This document shows positions 1 through 9,307 of a stretch of 64,000 bases of DNA, in pieces. The notes under the pieces were generated by a model that did no database searches, was not told where the DNA came from, and saw only the letters and a list, made by a program, of their open reading frames with translations. Numbering within the stretch: the stretch's first letter is position 1; each line of letters begins with the position of its first letter. The translations under genes were made by a program, and so were the position numbers. This stretch comes from CBDBBY01 sp965203215 (GTDB lineage: Bacteria; Pseudomonadota; Alphaproteobacteria; Rhodobacterales; Rhodobacteraceae), in the NCBI GenBank assembly GCA_965203215.1, contig CBDBBY010000001.1, forward strand, positions 992,001 to 1,056,000, written 5' to 3'.

Positions 1-1180
1 CAGGAAGCCAAGTCTCAGTGCTGAGTTCATCCGCAAGGGATAGACAAAGCGAAGCAATCCTGTTCAGAGCATTTGCGGCCCGAAACGGAGTGCATTATTC
101 GGTTCGCAGCATTGCCGCAATTCTCAGTTCGTTGCCAAATTCGCGTATCGCCATCGGCTGCGACCGGGGCGCTCCGCGATCCGCCACCGCAAAACAAATG
201 CGAGAACTGCCATGACGCGAAAATACTACGCGCCGACGGCAGTCTTCCCGGTCAAGAGCAAATCACGACTGACCGGGCCGTATTTACCGATGCACACGCC
301 GTCATTCCCAAAGGCGTCATGCGTGATATCGTCACAAGCTTACTTCCGTTCTGGGACCGTACGCGGCTTTGGGTAATCGCGCCCGCTAAGCGGATTTGCT
401 GAAACGTTTTCCCAATACATAATGGAGGTCGGTCCGAACGGAGGATCGGACCGTCCCGAAGCAGACATTCGCGCGGAAGCAGTATTGTTCGTGGTTGAAG
501 GATCGGCAACGCTCAAAATAGGGAGCGCCACCCATTCGCTTGATCCCGGCGGCCACGCTTAACTGCCGCCCGGCGCCGAATGGACATTGCGCAACCATGA
601 AGCCAGTCCGCTTAGATTCCATTGGATCCGAAAATCGTACGAGCAGGTCGAAGGATTGCAACTGCCGGAAGCCTTTGTGACGAACGAGAAAGACATCGAC
701 CCGATTTCCATGCCCGGTACCGAGGGCAAATGGTCGACCACCCGATTCGTCGATCCGACCGATCTCCGGCACGACATGCACGTCAACATCGTCAACTTGG
801 AACCTGGCGCCGGGTGCGGTCCATTTTCTTTGGTCAGGCGGCTGCGGCGCCCGCTTTCGACCAGCAGCCTCCCGACTGTTTGAACCGGTTCCCGCGATGC
901 AATTGCAGGCGCTTTCGCGACGCCGGATCCGACCGGCACGGATCGCAGCGCATTCGGTCTCTGTCGGCCTCGCGGGTGCGGATGCAGGGTGGCGAGGGCC
1001 CGATGCGCTCCCGCCATGGATTGGCCGGAAGCGAGGGGCGGAGCCGGGGGATCGAAGGGGAGTCCGCGAGGACCGCCGCCGGTCGCGCCGGACATGGCCG
1101 GGCGGGCTTGGAGTCGCGGCCGGCCCGCCGGCCCGTTCAAGCGCGTCGGCGGAGTCTTGTCCGCCTTCCCGGCTCCAAGG

Positions 1181-1390
1181 CTATCCGGCGAGCCACATGA
1201 AGAAATACAACGCGGTGTTCTCCGGCTGGCGGACTTGATCGGGATCGCCGGGCGAAAGCCATGCGTCCGCGAGCCCGGCGCTCTGCGCGGATGCGGGCGG
1301 AGCCGCCGCCGGTCCGGCGTCGGTCGTCGCGTGCGCCGCGACGGCCGAGGCGAGCGACAAGGCGGCGATGAAAGCGGCAAAGGTCTTCAT
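1181..1390 (-). CDS. small secreted protein inside the insertion
   Basis: A 69-residue ORF begins MKTFAAFIAALSLASAVAAH, a textbook Sec signal peptide with a likely cut after AAHA or nearby. The mature part is short, rich in Ala and Pro, and ends YFFMWLAG. AAAGGA lies eight bases before the ATG, which is why this start is preferred over the upstream in-frame methionine. The ORF sits in the passenger part of the 812-2003 insertion with an AT-rich dyad just upstream, so it may be a cargo gene. I do not recognise the family and no function is proposed. Confidence 0.5.
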   Translation of the reverse strand: MKTFAAFIAALSLASAVAAHATTDAGPAAAPPASAQSAGLADAWLSPGDPDQVRQPENTALYFFMWLAG

Positions 1391-1442
1391 TGTTCGTATC
1401 CTTTCAATTTCGATGTTTCGTTCCAAGTGGGACATCCCTTAT

Positions 1443-1461
1443 CATGACATATATCGTCATG
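1443..1461. promoter_or_regulatory. dyad in AT-rich promoter region
   Basis: CATGAC and GTCATG are perfect 6-bp arms separated by ATATATC, in the AT-rich gap 50-70 bp upstream of the small secreted ORF on the minus strand. This looks like a repressor site; no regulator is nearby. Confidence 0.35.
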
Positions 1462-2487
1462 TAAAGAGACAATTTAAATAAAATCCGAAATTTCCACGAT
1501 CATCACGAATTTGTGAAGACTGCACGACGACATTGGGGCTCCGTGCCTGCAGAGCGCGCGTCGGTCCGTCCCGAACCGGAAGCCCGGCCGGTCAACAACA
1601 TGGCAATCATTCGACATGAATGATCGGATGCCGTCCCGAGTCCCTTACGGGCAGGGCCGAAATTCAAGGCCGGCCCCCGTTCGATGATGCGTACGACTAC
1701 TATTTCGTTGATTCGGGAGAGCGGGGCGGGGGATGCTCGGAGCGGACAGGATCGGGGAGATTCGGCAGGCCCATTTTCGCAAGGGCCGTCCGACCGAGGG
1801 GATATGTCGGGATCCGGACGTATCGAGGGCGCGGCCGATGGCCGGAGAGAATCAGGAAGCAGCTTGACCCCGGACAGGGAAACCTGAAGCCGACGCCCTG
1901 CCCGCCATCGGATGCCGCTTCGAAAACATGCGCGGCCCCAACTTCCTCGAATGGAGGGCTTGTCGCGCGGCAGGCGCCTAACCAAAGAAAATGGACCGCA
2001 CCCCCTGGCGCCGTCATCCCCTTTGCTGAAACCCACGTCATGGAGCACAGGCTTTACGTACTGGAAGACAAGGCGGTTTACCTGTTGAACCGCGACTGGG
2101 TCGAAGTTGAGGCGGGCGATTACATGTGGCTGCGGGCATTCTGCCCGCAGGCTTGCTACGCATCCTGTCCCGGCCGGTTCAGATATCTGCTGTACAAGGA
2201 CGTCAATCGACACATGTCGCTGCAACCAGCGGGAACGCTTGAACAGCGCCCGAAGCCCTGACGCACGCACGTCCTGCTTGCTTATTCAGCTTCGAGTTCG
2301 ATCTCGTTTCGTCCCAAGCAGGATCTTTGCTTGCCGTGCAGACCGCAAAGTCGACGGCTGCAAGCGAAAATTGAGCTTTCGCGGACAGAGCGACATTTTG
2401 ATGATTTACTTCGAACGGGCTAGTCATGTGCCTTGTGGCCGAAAGATCGGTCTCGGTTGGTCCGCGTAAAAAATCCTGGAGAGTGCG

Positions 2488-3738
2488 ATGTACGACTTTG
2501 CCGTGACGTGGGACTGGATCGAATTTGTCGTGCGCTGGTTGCACGTCATTACGGCGATCGTCTGGGTCGGCACATCATTCTACTTCATCGCGCTCGACCT
2601 CGGCCTGCGCAAAGGACCGAACCTGCCCGAGGGCGTGCATGGCGAGGAATGGCAGGTGCACGGAGGCGGATTTTACCATGTCCGGAAATACCTCGTCGCT
2701 CCAGAGCACCTGCCGGAGCATCTGACCTGGTTCAAGTGGGAGAGTTATTCGACTTGGATTTCCGGCGCGGCTCTTTTGATGATCATCTATTGGGTAGGAG
2801 GCGAAGTCTACCTTTTGGATCCGTCGAAGGCGGATATGTCGCTTCAACTGGGCATACTCATTTCCGCCGCTTCGCTTGCGGCAGGCTGGATCGTCTACGA
2901 TCAGCTCTGCAAATCGCGGTTGAGCTATCGACCGACCTTCCTGATGATTTTGTTGTTCGCGATTCTGGTTGCGATGTCTTGGGGATATCAACAGATATTC
3001 ACGGGCCGCGCGGCGTTGCTGCACCTTGGCGCATTCACCGCCACGATCATGACGGCCAACGTGTTCTTCATCATCATCCCGAACCAACGCATTGTCGTGG
3101 ACGATCTGAAGAACGGCCGCGCGGCAGATCCGGAGTTCGGCAGAATTGCGAAACTCCGCTCGACGCACAACAACTACCTTACGCTCCCGGTCGTGTTCTT
3201 GATGCTTTCGATCCACTACCCGCTGGCGTTCGCCACCGAATACAACTGGATCATCGCGAGCCTGGTCTTTCTCGTGGGGGTCACCATCAGGCATTATTTC
3301 AATGCAAAGCACGCCCGAACCGGCAATCCGACCTGGGCGTGGGCCGTAGCCGCGCTCCTAATCATTTGCATCGCTTGGCTCTCGACAGCGAACTTATGGG
3401 CTTCGCGCGATGAAGCAGCATCACGGCCGCTTGCGAATAACGAAATGCGATTCGCAACAGCGGACGGCTTTCAGGATGCCTACCGGGTCGTGGTGGCGAA
3501 CTGCTCGATGTGCCATGCTCGCGAGCCCACATGGGACGGCATGCACTGGGCACCGGCCGGAGTCTTGCTGGAAACGGAATCGGACGTCGCCCGAAACGCC
3601 CGTTCAATCCACCTTCAAGCCGGAGCGTCCCGGGCAATGCCGCCTCCCAGCGCAACGTTTCTCGACGACAGCGACCGCCAACTCCTGGTCAGGTGGTACC
3701 GCGCGGCAAATTCAGACACCGACCCAGTCAGGAATTAG
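2488..3738 (+). CDS. puuD: urate hydroxylase PuuD (membrane urate oxidase with cytochrome c domain)
   Basis: A 416-residue protein with a multi-helix membrane domain (WIEFVVRWLHVITAIVWVGT at the N-terminus, several later hydrophobic segments) and a C-terminal cytochrome c domain with heme motif CSMCH at residues 339-343. PuuD oxidises urate to 5-hydroxyisourate at the membrane and passes electrons to the respiratory chain. Length and domain order match the family. The start is supported by GGAGAG six bases before ATG. It follows the broken ureidoglycine aminohydrolase, so urate may still be oxidised while the later ureide step at this locus is lost. Confidence 0.92.
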   Translation: MYDFAVTWDWIEFVVRWLHVITAIVWVGTSFYFIALDLGLRKGPNLPEGVHGEEWQVHGGGFYHVRKYLVAPEHLPEHLTWFKWESYSTWISGAALLMIIYWVGGEVYLLDPSKADMSLQLGILISAASLAAGWIVYDQLCKSRLSYRPTFLMILLFAILVAMSWGYQQIFTGRAALLHLGAFTATIMTANVFFIIIPNQRIVVDDLKNGRAADPEFGRIAKLRSTHNNYLTLPVVFLMLSIHYPLAFATEYNWIIASLVFLVGVTIRHYFNAKHARTGNPTWAWAVAALLIICIAWLSTANLWASRDEAASRPLANNEMRFATADGFQDAYRVVVANCSMCHAREPTWDGMHWAPAGVLLETESDVARNARSIHLQAGASRAMPPPSATFLDDSDRQLLVRWYRAANSDTDPVRN

Positions 3739-3789
3739 TTCCTGTCACTACCGGGTTGAAAACTCCCCAGTCAGGGAGCTGCGAATTCG

Positions 3790-4438
3790 TTCCGGGGGCG
3801 GAAGGACAAGACCAACGGGGCGGACGGCGTCCGCATTGACAGCGCGCAGGCGGCGGACTGCGCCGGCTGGATCTCAGAGTTCGGCGCTCGCCTGCGGCAG
3901 GTCGGGCTTCAGAACGACTTGTTCGCAGCCGAGGAATTGGTGGTACTGTCCGACGGGGCGCCCTGGATCCGCAACGCCTGCAAAGAGGCCTTTCCCGGAC
4001 AGGAAGTGACCTTCGTCCTCGGCCTGTCCCATGCCCTCGAATACGCGGACGCGGCTGTGAAAGCCGCGGCGCCGCACGAGAGCGAACGGAAGGATTGGAT
4101 GAAGACGGTCAAGAACCAGCTGAAAGCAGGGCGGGTCGATGACGTCATTGCCGACCTAGAGCCGTACCGCCGGCTTGAAGCGGTCGCGACCTGCATTCGC
4201 TACTACGACCGAATGGGCTGCGATCTCTGCCGGAAGCACAGATTGCCGGTCGGATCCGGCGTCGTGGAAAGCGCCTGCAAGCAGATCGTCGGCAGCCGAT
4301 GCAAAGGAGCCGAGCACCACTGACCGAAGGCGGGAGCCAACGCCCTGCTCGCCGTCAAATGCTGCTTGAAGAACAACCGTTGGCCCGACTTCCTCGAAGC
4401 GGCTGCAGCCGCCTGACAAAATACGTGAGGTGTACGCC
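3790..4438 (+). pseudogene. ISKra4-family transposase, 5'-truncated remnant
   Basis: Only the C-terminal third survives. Reading starts near 3799 (RKDKTNGADGVRIDSAQAAD), runs through the second catalytic aspartate region VVLSDGAPWIR and the glutamate region VGSGVVESACKQIVGS, then meets a TGA at 4321 in place of the conserved Trp of the HWSKAGAN motif. Coding similarity resumes as KAGANALLAVKCC and ends about 4416. A degenerate end (ACGTGAGGTGTACGCC) follows to about 4438, ten bases from the Abi gene stop. It cannot transpose. Confidence 0.8.
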
Positions 4439-4447
4439 ATGGGAACT

Positions 4448-5170
4448 TCAGAACTTGATTTCTCGGAGGTCATCCCTAAACGGAAGCAATTCAAGAACTC
4501 GGCTGTGCTGCTTGATCAACTCCGCCATTTCTGGACATATCCAGCCAACCAATTTGAGAATCTCTTCGTGGTCTGCCTCCAAGTTTCGCGTGAAGATCGG
4601 CTCGTGGTGAGCGATCCTATTGCGCAGGTCTCTTAATCGATTCAACGATTTGTAGACGTCATTGCGCGACAGTGAATCACAGTAGGGAAAAGCTAGACGT
4701 AATGCTGGCCGCCATAGCATCATCTCGTAGTTTGACTTGCTGCGGCCGTAACGCGGACCGCCTCGTCCGGTAAGCAAGACCCAGAATCCGAATGGCAATT
4801 TAGCTACTATCCGCGATGCGCTGACATTGCGGCCGGCACCCTCCAGTTCCTTCCGCGCCTTCGCAATCCGGCTCAAGGCACCCGTGTCAAATACGTCGTT
4901 CATATGTTCGTACCATGACACACCGAATTTACTGATCAGTTGGCAGTTCATGGCATTGCGAAGTGTAATCTCCAAACTTTGCAATGGCCCATATAGGGCC
5001 GCTCCAATGGCTGTGTTCCACGCATGGAGCTGCAGCGCGAGTTTTCGGTCTTTTTTCTCGACCGCATCGCGATAGGTATTCAGCCGTTCGGGCGAAAGCG
5101 CTGCCTCGACTGCATCGAGAATTTCACACTTCCGAGAAAAATCCTTGACAGCAGATTTATTGAATGCCAT
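4448..5170 (-). CDS. Abi-like (AbiD/AbiF) HEPN-type abortive infection protein
   Basis: A 240-residue protein starting MAFNKSAVKDFSRKCEIL. It carries the Abi_2 features: an N-terminal region with GPLQSLEITLRNAM, then the HEPN RNase signature RNRIAHHEPIF at residues 183-193 (Arg-x4-His). Abi family members of this type confer abortive infection against phage, probably by RNA cleavage. The ATG at 5170 was chosen because upstream codons read into the end of the adjacent IS110 element. No antitoxin-like partner is visible. It is wedged between two mobile elements, consistent with mobile defence cargo. Confidence is high for the family, lower for activity. Confidence 0.8.
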   Translation of the reverse strand: MAFNKSAVKDFSRKCEILDAVEAALSPERLNTYRDAVEKKDRKLALQLHAWNTAIGAALYGPLQSLEITLRNAMNCQLISKFGVSWYEHMNDVFDTGALSRIAKARKELEGAGRNVSASRIVAKLPFGFWVLLTGRGGPRYGRSKSNYEMMLWRPALRLAFPYCDSLSRNDVYKSLNRLRDLRNRIAHHEPIFTRNLEADHEEILKLVGWICPEMAELIKQHSRVLELLPFRDDLREIKF

Positions 5171-5518
5171 ATCAGTTTCGTAAGCCCCCGGATCTGCCTC
5201 TGCCTCTTGGTATGCAACCGGGGTATTGCTTTTCTTCCTGAGCGACAAACCCGTTCCCGCAAATTTATGGGCGGTAACTCCGATGTTCCATTGCTGCGCT
5301 CTTGCACATTCCCGACGGATCCACAAGCCGCACCAACAGTTGGGTGCGTTCCATTTGGCATGAAACATCTCCACCATTGGGCACACTTCGACCGTTCCCC
5401 GGCTTGCGCCAAGGTTGAGCGGCGTCTGCGGGCTTTCGCTCCCCGCGCCGGGATGGCGTTCGCGGGCGTCCCCCGTTTTGGCCCGCCGGCGATCCCGTTG
5501 CGGAAGGCTTGGCTTGCG

Positions 5519-6802
5519 TCAGGCCGGTTGTGTCGCCGCCTGTCCGGCGGCCGGCTGCTCGATGCCGTAGGCCTTCATCATGCGGATCCAGCGCGGGGCA
5601 TTCCTGCGCGCCATGATCTCCTGGTAGTCGGTTCCGGGATCCGCGTAGGGCTTCCGGTTCTTCAGGACCGCATGGATCACGCGGACCAGCTTGTGGGCGG
5701 TGGCGAAGACGGCCTGCTTGTGGCTCTTCCTCGCCCTGAGGGCGCGGAAGTGGCTGTGGAACTGGCAGTCCTTGGTTCGGGAGGCGGCGTGCGCGCACTC
5801 GACGAGGACCCTCCGGAGCGCCGGATTGCCCTTCCGGGCGCGTCCGCTCCGCCGCCGGCCGCCGCTCTCGTTGTTGCCCGGACAGAGCCCGGCCCATGCG
5901 GCGCAGTGCGCGTGCGAAGCGAACATGCCGATGTCGGGGCCGAGTTCGGCCAGGATGGCGCCCGCCGCCGCGGCCCCGATCCCGGGGATGGTCTGCAGCA
6001 GGCGCAGCGACTGCGCGTCCTCGCGGTTCTTGGCGAGTTCGCTGTGGAGGGCGCGTTCGCAGTCCGCCATCACGCGCGCCGCCCGGTCGTGCTGGTCGAG
6101 AAGATCTTTGAGCGCCGCCCGGGCATGCGGGTGCAGCTCAAGGGACAGGACGCCCTCCAGATCGGACCGCTTGCGCGTGACATGGGACGTGAGACCGGCC
6201 AGGATGTCGCCCGTCGGCAAGCCTTCGGCAAGGCCGTCGAGGATGCGCCGCCCGTTCTTGCCGAAGATGTCGGAGAGCACGCCGCCCACCCGCAGGCCGG
6301 CGCGGTCGACCAGCTTGTGCGCCCGGTTGCGGAACCGCGCCCGATCCTCGGCCGCCTGCCGCCGGTGCCGGCTCAGCGCCCGCAACTCCCGGTACCGCTT
6401 CGGAAGGACAAGGCTCGGACGGGCCAGCCCGAACTGGCAGACCCGCGCCAGCCACACGCTGTCCCCGACATCCGTCTTGCGCCCGCGGACCTGCTTGACG
6501 TGCTGCGCGTTCAGAACCAGCGGCCGGATGCCCGCCGCCTCGAGCGCGTCCAGCGGAGCCTCCCAGTAGATCCCGGTCGCCTCCATCGCCGCCGCCGTCA
6601 CCTTGCAGCCCGAAAGCCAGTCCGCCATCTCCCGGAAGCCCCGGGCCGCGGCCGGAAAGGTCCGCGTGGCGACCTCCCCGTCCTCGCCGCAGCCCTTCCA
6701 GACCCGCACCGACGCCGTGATCGACAGCTTATGGACGTCCAAGCCCGCCGCGCAGGGATGGACGACATTCATGTTGTCCGGCGACGCTTCATCAATTATC
6801 AT
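5519..6802 (-). CDS. IS110-family transposase/recombinase
   Basis: 427 residues from ATG 6802 (MIIDEASPDNMNVVHPCAAG). The N-terminal RuvC-like DEDD domain shows GLDVHK, then MEATGIYW with the glutamate, then GRKTDVGDSVWLARV with the aspartates. The C-terminal half has the helix-hairpin-helix-like TIPGIGAAAAGAILAELG and the conserved NNESGGRRRSG serine region of the Tnp domain. Such recombinases cut and join DNA under the guidance of an RNA encoded in the element. Length is normal and there are no internal stops, so this copy may be active. ATG 6772 is an alternative start. Confidence 0.9.
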   Translation of the reverse strand: MIIDEASPDNMNVVHPCAAGLDVHKLSITASVRVWKGCGEDGEVATRTFPAAARGFREMADWLSGCKVTAAAMEATGIYWEAPLDALEAAGIRPLVLNAQHVKQVRGRKTDVGDSVWLARVCQFGLARPSLVLPKRYRELRALSRHRRQAAEDRARFRNRAHKLVDRAGLRVGGVLSDIFGKNGRRILDGLAEGLPTGDILAGLTSHVTRKRSDLEGVLSLELHPHARAALKDLLDQHDRAARVMADCERALHSELAKNREDAQSLRLLQTIPGIGAAAAGAILAELGPDIGMFASHAHCAAWAGLCPGNNESGGRRRSGRARKGNPALRRVLVECAHAASRTKDCQFHSHFRALRARKSHKQAVFATAHKLVRVIHAVLKNRKPYADPGTDYQEIMARRNAPRWIRMMKAYGIEQPAAGQAATQPA

Positions 6803-7136
6803 GCCGCTTGCTCCTTGTTCCAAAGGGGTTGAAGGCGGAAGCGGAGGACGCGGCGGAAGGCCGCCACGCGGCCGGCAAGCGGGCGCGGGTCGATTTGGCA
6901 TGCGTCCACGGCCTGGCGGCCGGGTACAATCGGGGGTTCGATGCCGCCGCGTCCGGGACAGTTTTTTGAGCGGGAACACAGTCACCGAAAATAAGACGTC
7001 CACTTTGTCCGCTTCCGCCGCGCATCTTCGACGATCCCGCAGGAAATCGCCACCCGGAGCGCGCCGCCGCCCCGGAACCCGTTTCATGGTCGGGGGCGGG
7101 CGGCCAAAGGCCGACCATGTGGGTTTTTTAGGTTGA
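6803..7136 (-). ncRNA. candidate guide (bridge) RNA leader of IS110 copy C
   Basis: This 330-bp non-coding leader precedes the transposase. It begins with a 9-bp stem CATGGTCGG/CCGACCATG and contains other GC-rich inverted repeats. It is the part best conserved in the deleted copy at 42345-42896. The string GGATCGTC occurs both inside it (minus strand near 7030-7037) and in the flank just outside the element (7138-7145), as expected for a left target guide. The evidence is weaker than for copies A and B. Confidence 0.45.
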
Positions 7137-7177
7137 GACGATCCAGCGTTCTCGGGTGTCATCCGCGTTCCGCGTTG

Positions 7178-7346
7178 GGTGCGTCCCATTTTTGGTCGGA
7201 CGGCGGCGCGGCGGACGGTCTCTCCAGTCAATGAATTCGGCCCAACTCTTGTTTTCGATGCGGCATTTGATGGCAAGCAGAACGTTGGGGCCACTTTCCA
7301 CCAGCGGCACCTCCCATTCTCATCCCAAATAAATGAACCGCACCCC
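7178..7346 (-). mobile_element. MITE-like ISKra4 derivative (170 bp)
   Basis: Terminal inverted repeats (GGGTGCGTCCCATTTTTGG at the left, AAATAAATGAACCGCACCCC at the right) bracket only the last codons of an ISKra4 transposase on the minus strand (VLLAIKCRIENKSWAEFIDW). The same deletion structure recurs at 38341-38513, so this is a small family rather than random decay. Confidence 0.65.
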
Positions 7347-7869
7347 TTGAATGGGATCGAATTGTCGCATGCTGCATCCGACGCAGCCATGCGCGGCGGG
7401 TCGCGCGGGAACGCAAACGTTGCAGGCTTGTCCAGCGGGGTCGGAGCGCGGATTCAGGGGCGCGTACAGTGTGCCGGAACTTTGCATCCAAAGTTCCAAT
7501 TCACGGATGAATTCATCTGTCGAGTGACGGCACCGCCGCCCCGACATGCACTTGGAGCGAGATGCGTCTCATGTCTATTGATTGAGTCAGTTCCGCGCTC
7601 ACACGCATCTCTTGGGTCCTGCGTTTCGCGGGCTGCAATGGTTGTCCGATCACGAAACATGAAACGCACCCCAAATCCCGAAAAACGCTTTGCAGCAAAG
7701 CTAGAATCATTTATGCGTTCCGCGAATTGGAAGACGCTGTTCTCGAAATTTGTCGCGCTGCGGCGGGCAACTTTGCACAATCGGCTTTCCTCAAAGAGTC
7801 TGACTTTTGGCCGCGGCTTGCGGGATCGAGTGCCTTGGCATCGCGTGGGCAAAGCATCGAGGATTTCAA
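7347..7869. other. intergenic region without a recognised gene
   Basis: No convincing ORF. ATGAAACGCACCCC near 7659-7672 resembles another ISKra4 end, and GATGAATTCATC near 7508-7519 is a perfect short palindrome. Otherwise nothing was recognised before the Fic gene ribosome site at 7858. Confidence 0.4.
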
Positions 7870-8883
7870 ATGATTGTGGAACCGCGCGGACCGAAGCCTG
7901 CAGGTGCCGTTTGGAGACCGTGCCGTGACCTTTCAGGCGATCAATTTGGTCTCAAGCACGAAACCGCTCGTCATGAAGCCCGGCAATGGAAGGAAGCGCG
8001 CGCCCGGCTGGAAGACCGCGGTGCAGGCCGAGAGGCGATGGACATCTGGCTGGCGGAGCAAAAGCGCAGTTTCGCAATTGAAACGGGCCAGATTGAGGGG
8101 CTTTACCACCTTCGCAAAGGGGTAGCTGAAACCTTGATCACCGAAGGATTTGAGCGGGTGCGCGGCGCGCATTCCGTGACGGAAATCACAGATAAAGCCA
8201 TAAAGGGCCTTTTGCAGGACCAAGAGGCGGCACTGGAGATGCTGTACGCGCACGCAGAGGAAGGGAGGCCTCTGACTGCCGCCGCCATTCGTGAATGGCA
8301 TCAGCTTTTGACGCGCCATCAGGAGACCGCGCCCGGCATCGACCTGTACGGGCGGCGGGTCGAAATCCCGTTGCGGCGCGGCGCTTGGAAGATCAGGCCG
8401 AACAATCCGCGGCGCGATGACGGATTCGTTCACGAGTATTGCCCGCCCGAACAGGTCGAATCCGAAATCGACCGTTTTCTTGAATTCCACCGCGGGCATG
8501 CGGAACTGGACTTGGCGCCGGAGTTGGAGGCGGCGTGGCTGCACCATGAATTCGTCCGGATCCATCCGTTCCAAGACGGAAACGGACGAGTGTCGCGACT
8601 GCTGATGGCTTTGCCCTTTGTCAAGGCTGGCGAATTCCCGCCGATCATTCATTTGTATGAAAGGATAATTTACTTTGCCGTGCTGGAAGAAGCCGACGGT
8701 GGGCGGATTGAAGCATTTGTGGCGTTTCTAGGTGCCGCCGCGGCGATGCGAATGAGTGTAGCGACGCTCACAGCGAAATTCGCCTTGCACGGAAAGCGCT
8801 ACCGACACGCCAACGGAGGAATTACCCGCGACGGGGTCTATTATCCTCCGGAAGACGATGATTTGGATTTTTCGCCGTCCTGA
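7870..8883 (+). CDS. Fic family protein (AMP-transferase type)
   Basis: A 337-residue protein with the Fic active-site motif HPFQDGNGRVSR at residues 232-243, which matches the consensus HPFxxGNGR of enzymes that transfer AMP from ATP to target proteins. An N-terminal inhibitory-helix-like motif TGQIEG at residues 72-77 fits the (S/T)xxxE(G/N) pattern, placing it in the self-inhibited class II. GAGGA lies six bases before ATG 7870, so this start is preferred over the upstream in-frame start at 7807. No partner antitoxin is needed in this class. The target is unknown. It sits alone between mobile DNA and small unknown ORFs. Confidence 0.9.
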   Translation: MIVEPRGPKPAGAVWRPCRDLSGDQFGLKHETARHEARQWKEARARLEDRGAGREAMDIWLAEQKRSFAIETGQIEGLYHLRKGVAETLITEGFERVRGAHSVTEITDKAIKGLLQDQEAALEMLYAHAEEGRPLTAAAIREWHQLLTRHQETAPGIDLYGRRVEIPLRRGAWKIRPNNPRRDDGFVHEYCPPEQVESEIDRFLEFHRGHAELDLAPELEAAWLHHEFVRIHPFQDGNGRVSRLLMALPFVKAGEFPPIIHLYERIIYFAVLEEADGGRIEAFVAFLGAAAAMRMSVATLTAKFALHGKRYRHANGGITRDGVYYPPEDDDLDFSPS

Positions 8884-9011
8884 CGACAAAGGGAATAACC
8901 TTTGCCGGTTGCGAACTGGTGTCGCGTGCTCATTGAATGACCATGCGCCGCAAGGTGGGCCGAACAAGCGCCTCCATCAACACAAGCCTCGCATGGCATT
9001 TCCAGCTGCCA

Positions 9012-9230
9012 TTACAGATGGCGCCACTTCGCATTTTGCTCGGCTATGCGGTTCACATGCTTTGCAACATGGAAGTCGAGATGCCGTAGCAACTTGGCTT
9101 TTTGTATCCGAACTACAGATGCTCCGCCTTCGTCTTCGGTCCGCTGGAGCTCACGAAGAGTAAATGCCTGTCGGGGGATCGTGCCGCTGCAGAATAGGCG
9201 AGGCCCGGGCGGCAATCTACGTTCCAGCAA
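9012..9230 (-). CDS. hypothetical protein
   Basis: A 72-residue ORF from a TTG start, rich in charged residues (LRELQRTEDEGGASVVRIQK). The open frame continues upstream without stop to the TAG just past the end of the 9308-9883 gene, so it may be the tail of a coupled or frameshifted extension of that gene. No family was recognised and the start is uncertain. Confidence 0.3.
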   Translation of the reverse strand: MLERRLPPGPRLFCSGTIPRQAFTLRELQRTEDEGGASVVRIQKAKLLRHLDFHVAKHVNRIAEQNAKWRHL

Positions 9231-9307
9231 TTCTTCGTCGTCAACAACACCGGGAGAATTTTTGCTGTGCTTTTCTTTCCCGTTCCGAAACTGAATCGCC
9301 CCGCGCT

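Larger units (their letters stand above)
812..2003. mobile_element. ISKra4-family derived composite insertion with 9-bp target duplication
   Basis: The ends are inverted repeats: GGGTGCGGTCCATTTTCTTT on the left and its complement on the right. CCTGGCGCC is duplicated at 803-811 and 2004-2012. Both ends carry the 3' end of an ISKra4-type transposase gene facing outwards: 830-960 read on the minus strand recalls the VGSGV region, and 1890-1980 read on the plus strand gives the degenerate tail NALPAIGCRFENMRGPNFLEW. No transposase core remains between them. The interior instead holds a small secreted-protein ORF and AT-rich DNA. It is therefore non-autonomous, and decayed internally although its ends are well preserved. 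Confidence 0.8.
212..2261 (+). pseudogene. (S)-ureidoglycine aminohydrolase (cupin), multiply disrupted
   Basis: The enzyme converts (S)-ureidoglycine to ureidoglycolate plus ammonia in purine/allantoin catabolism. The reading begins at ATG 212 (MTRKYYAPT) and the family's characteristic segments follow (VIPKGVMRDIVTS, PFWDRTRLWVI, HVNIVNLEPGA, then VIPFAETHVMEH and NRDWVEVEAGDYMWLRAFC). Four lesions separate them: a frameshift near 235-240, a second near 382, an in-frame TAA at 560-562 where a tyrosine-like codon is expected, and a 1.19-kb insertion at 812-2003 flanked by a 9-bp duplication. Removing the insertion and one duplicate rejoins EPGA to VIPF exactly in frame. The neighbouring puuD is intact and belongs to the same pathway. 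The family assignment rests on recalled sequence features; the lesions are seen directly. Confidence 0.85.
5352..7136 (-). mobile_element. IS110-family element, apparently complete (copy C)
   Basis: It spans an intact transposase gene (5519-6802), a 330-bp leader with strong hairpins (6803-7136) and a short right end (5352-5518). The limits come from comparison with the deleted derivative at 42345-42896: similarity starts just before the sequence CCCACATG on the leader side and ends at GATGTTTCATGCCAAA on the other. No terminal inverted repeats are obvious, as is usual for IS110 proper. Confidence 0.8.

Noticed and set aside
5024..6832. A 602-codon plus-strand ORF
   Set aside because: It runs antisense through the Abi gene's 5' end and the IS110 transposase; arginine/proline-rich shadow sequence.
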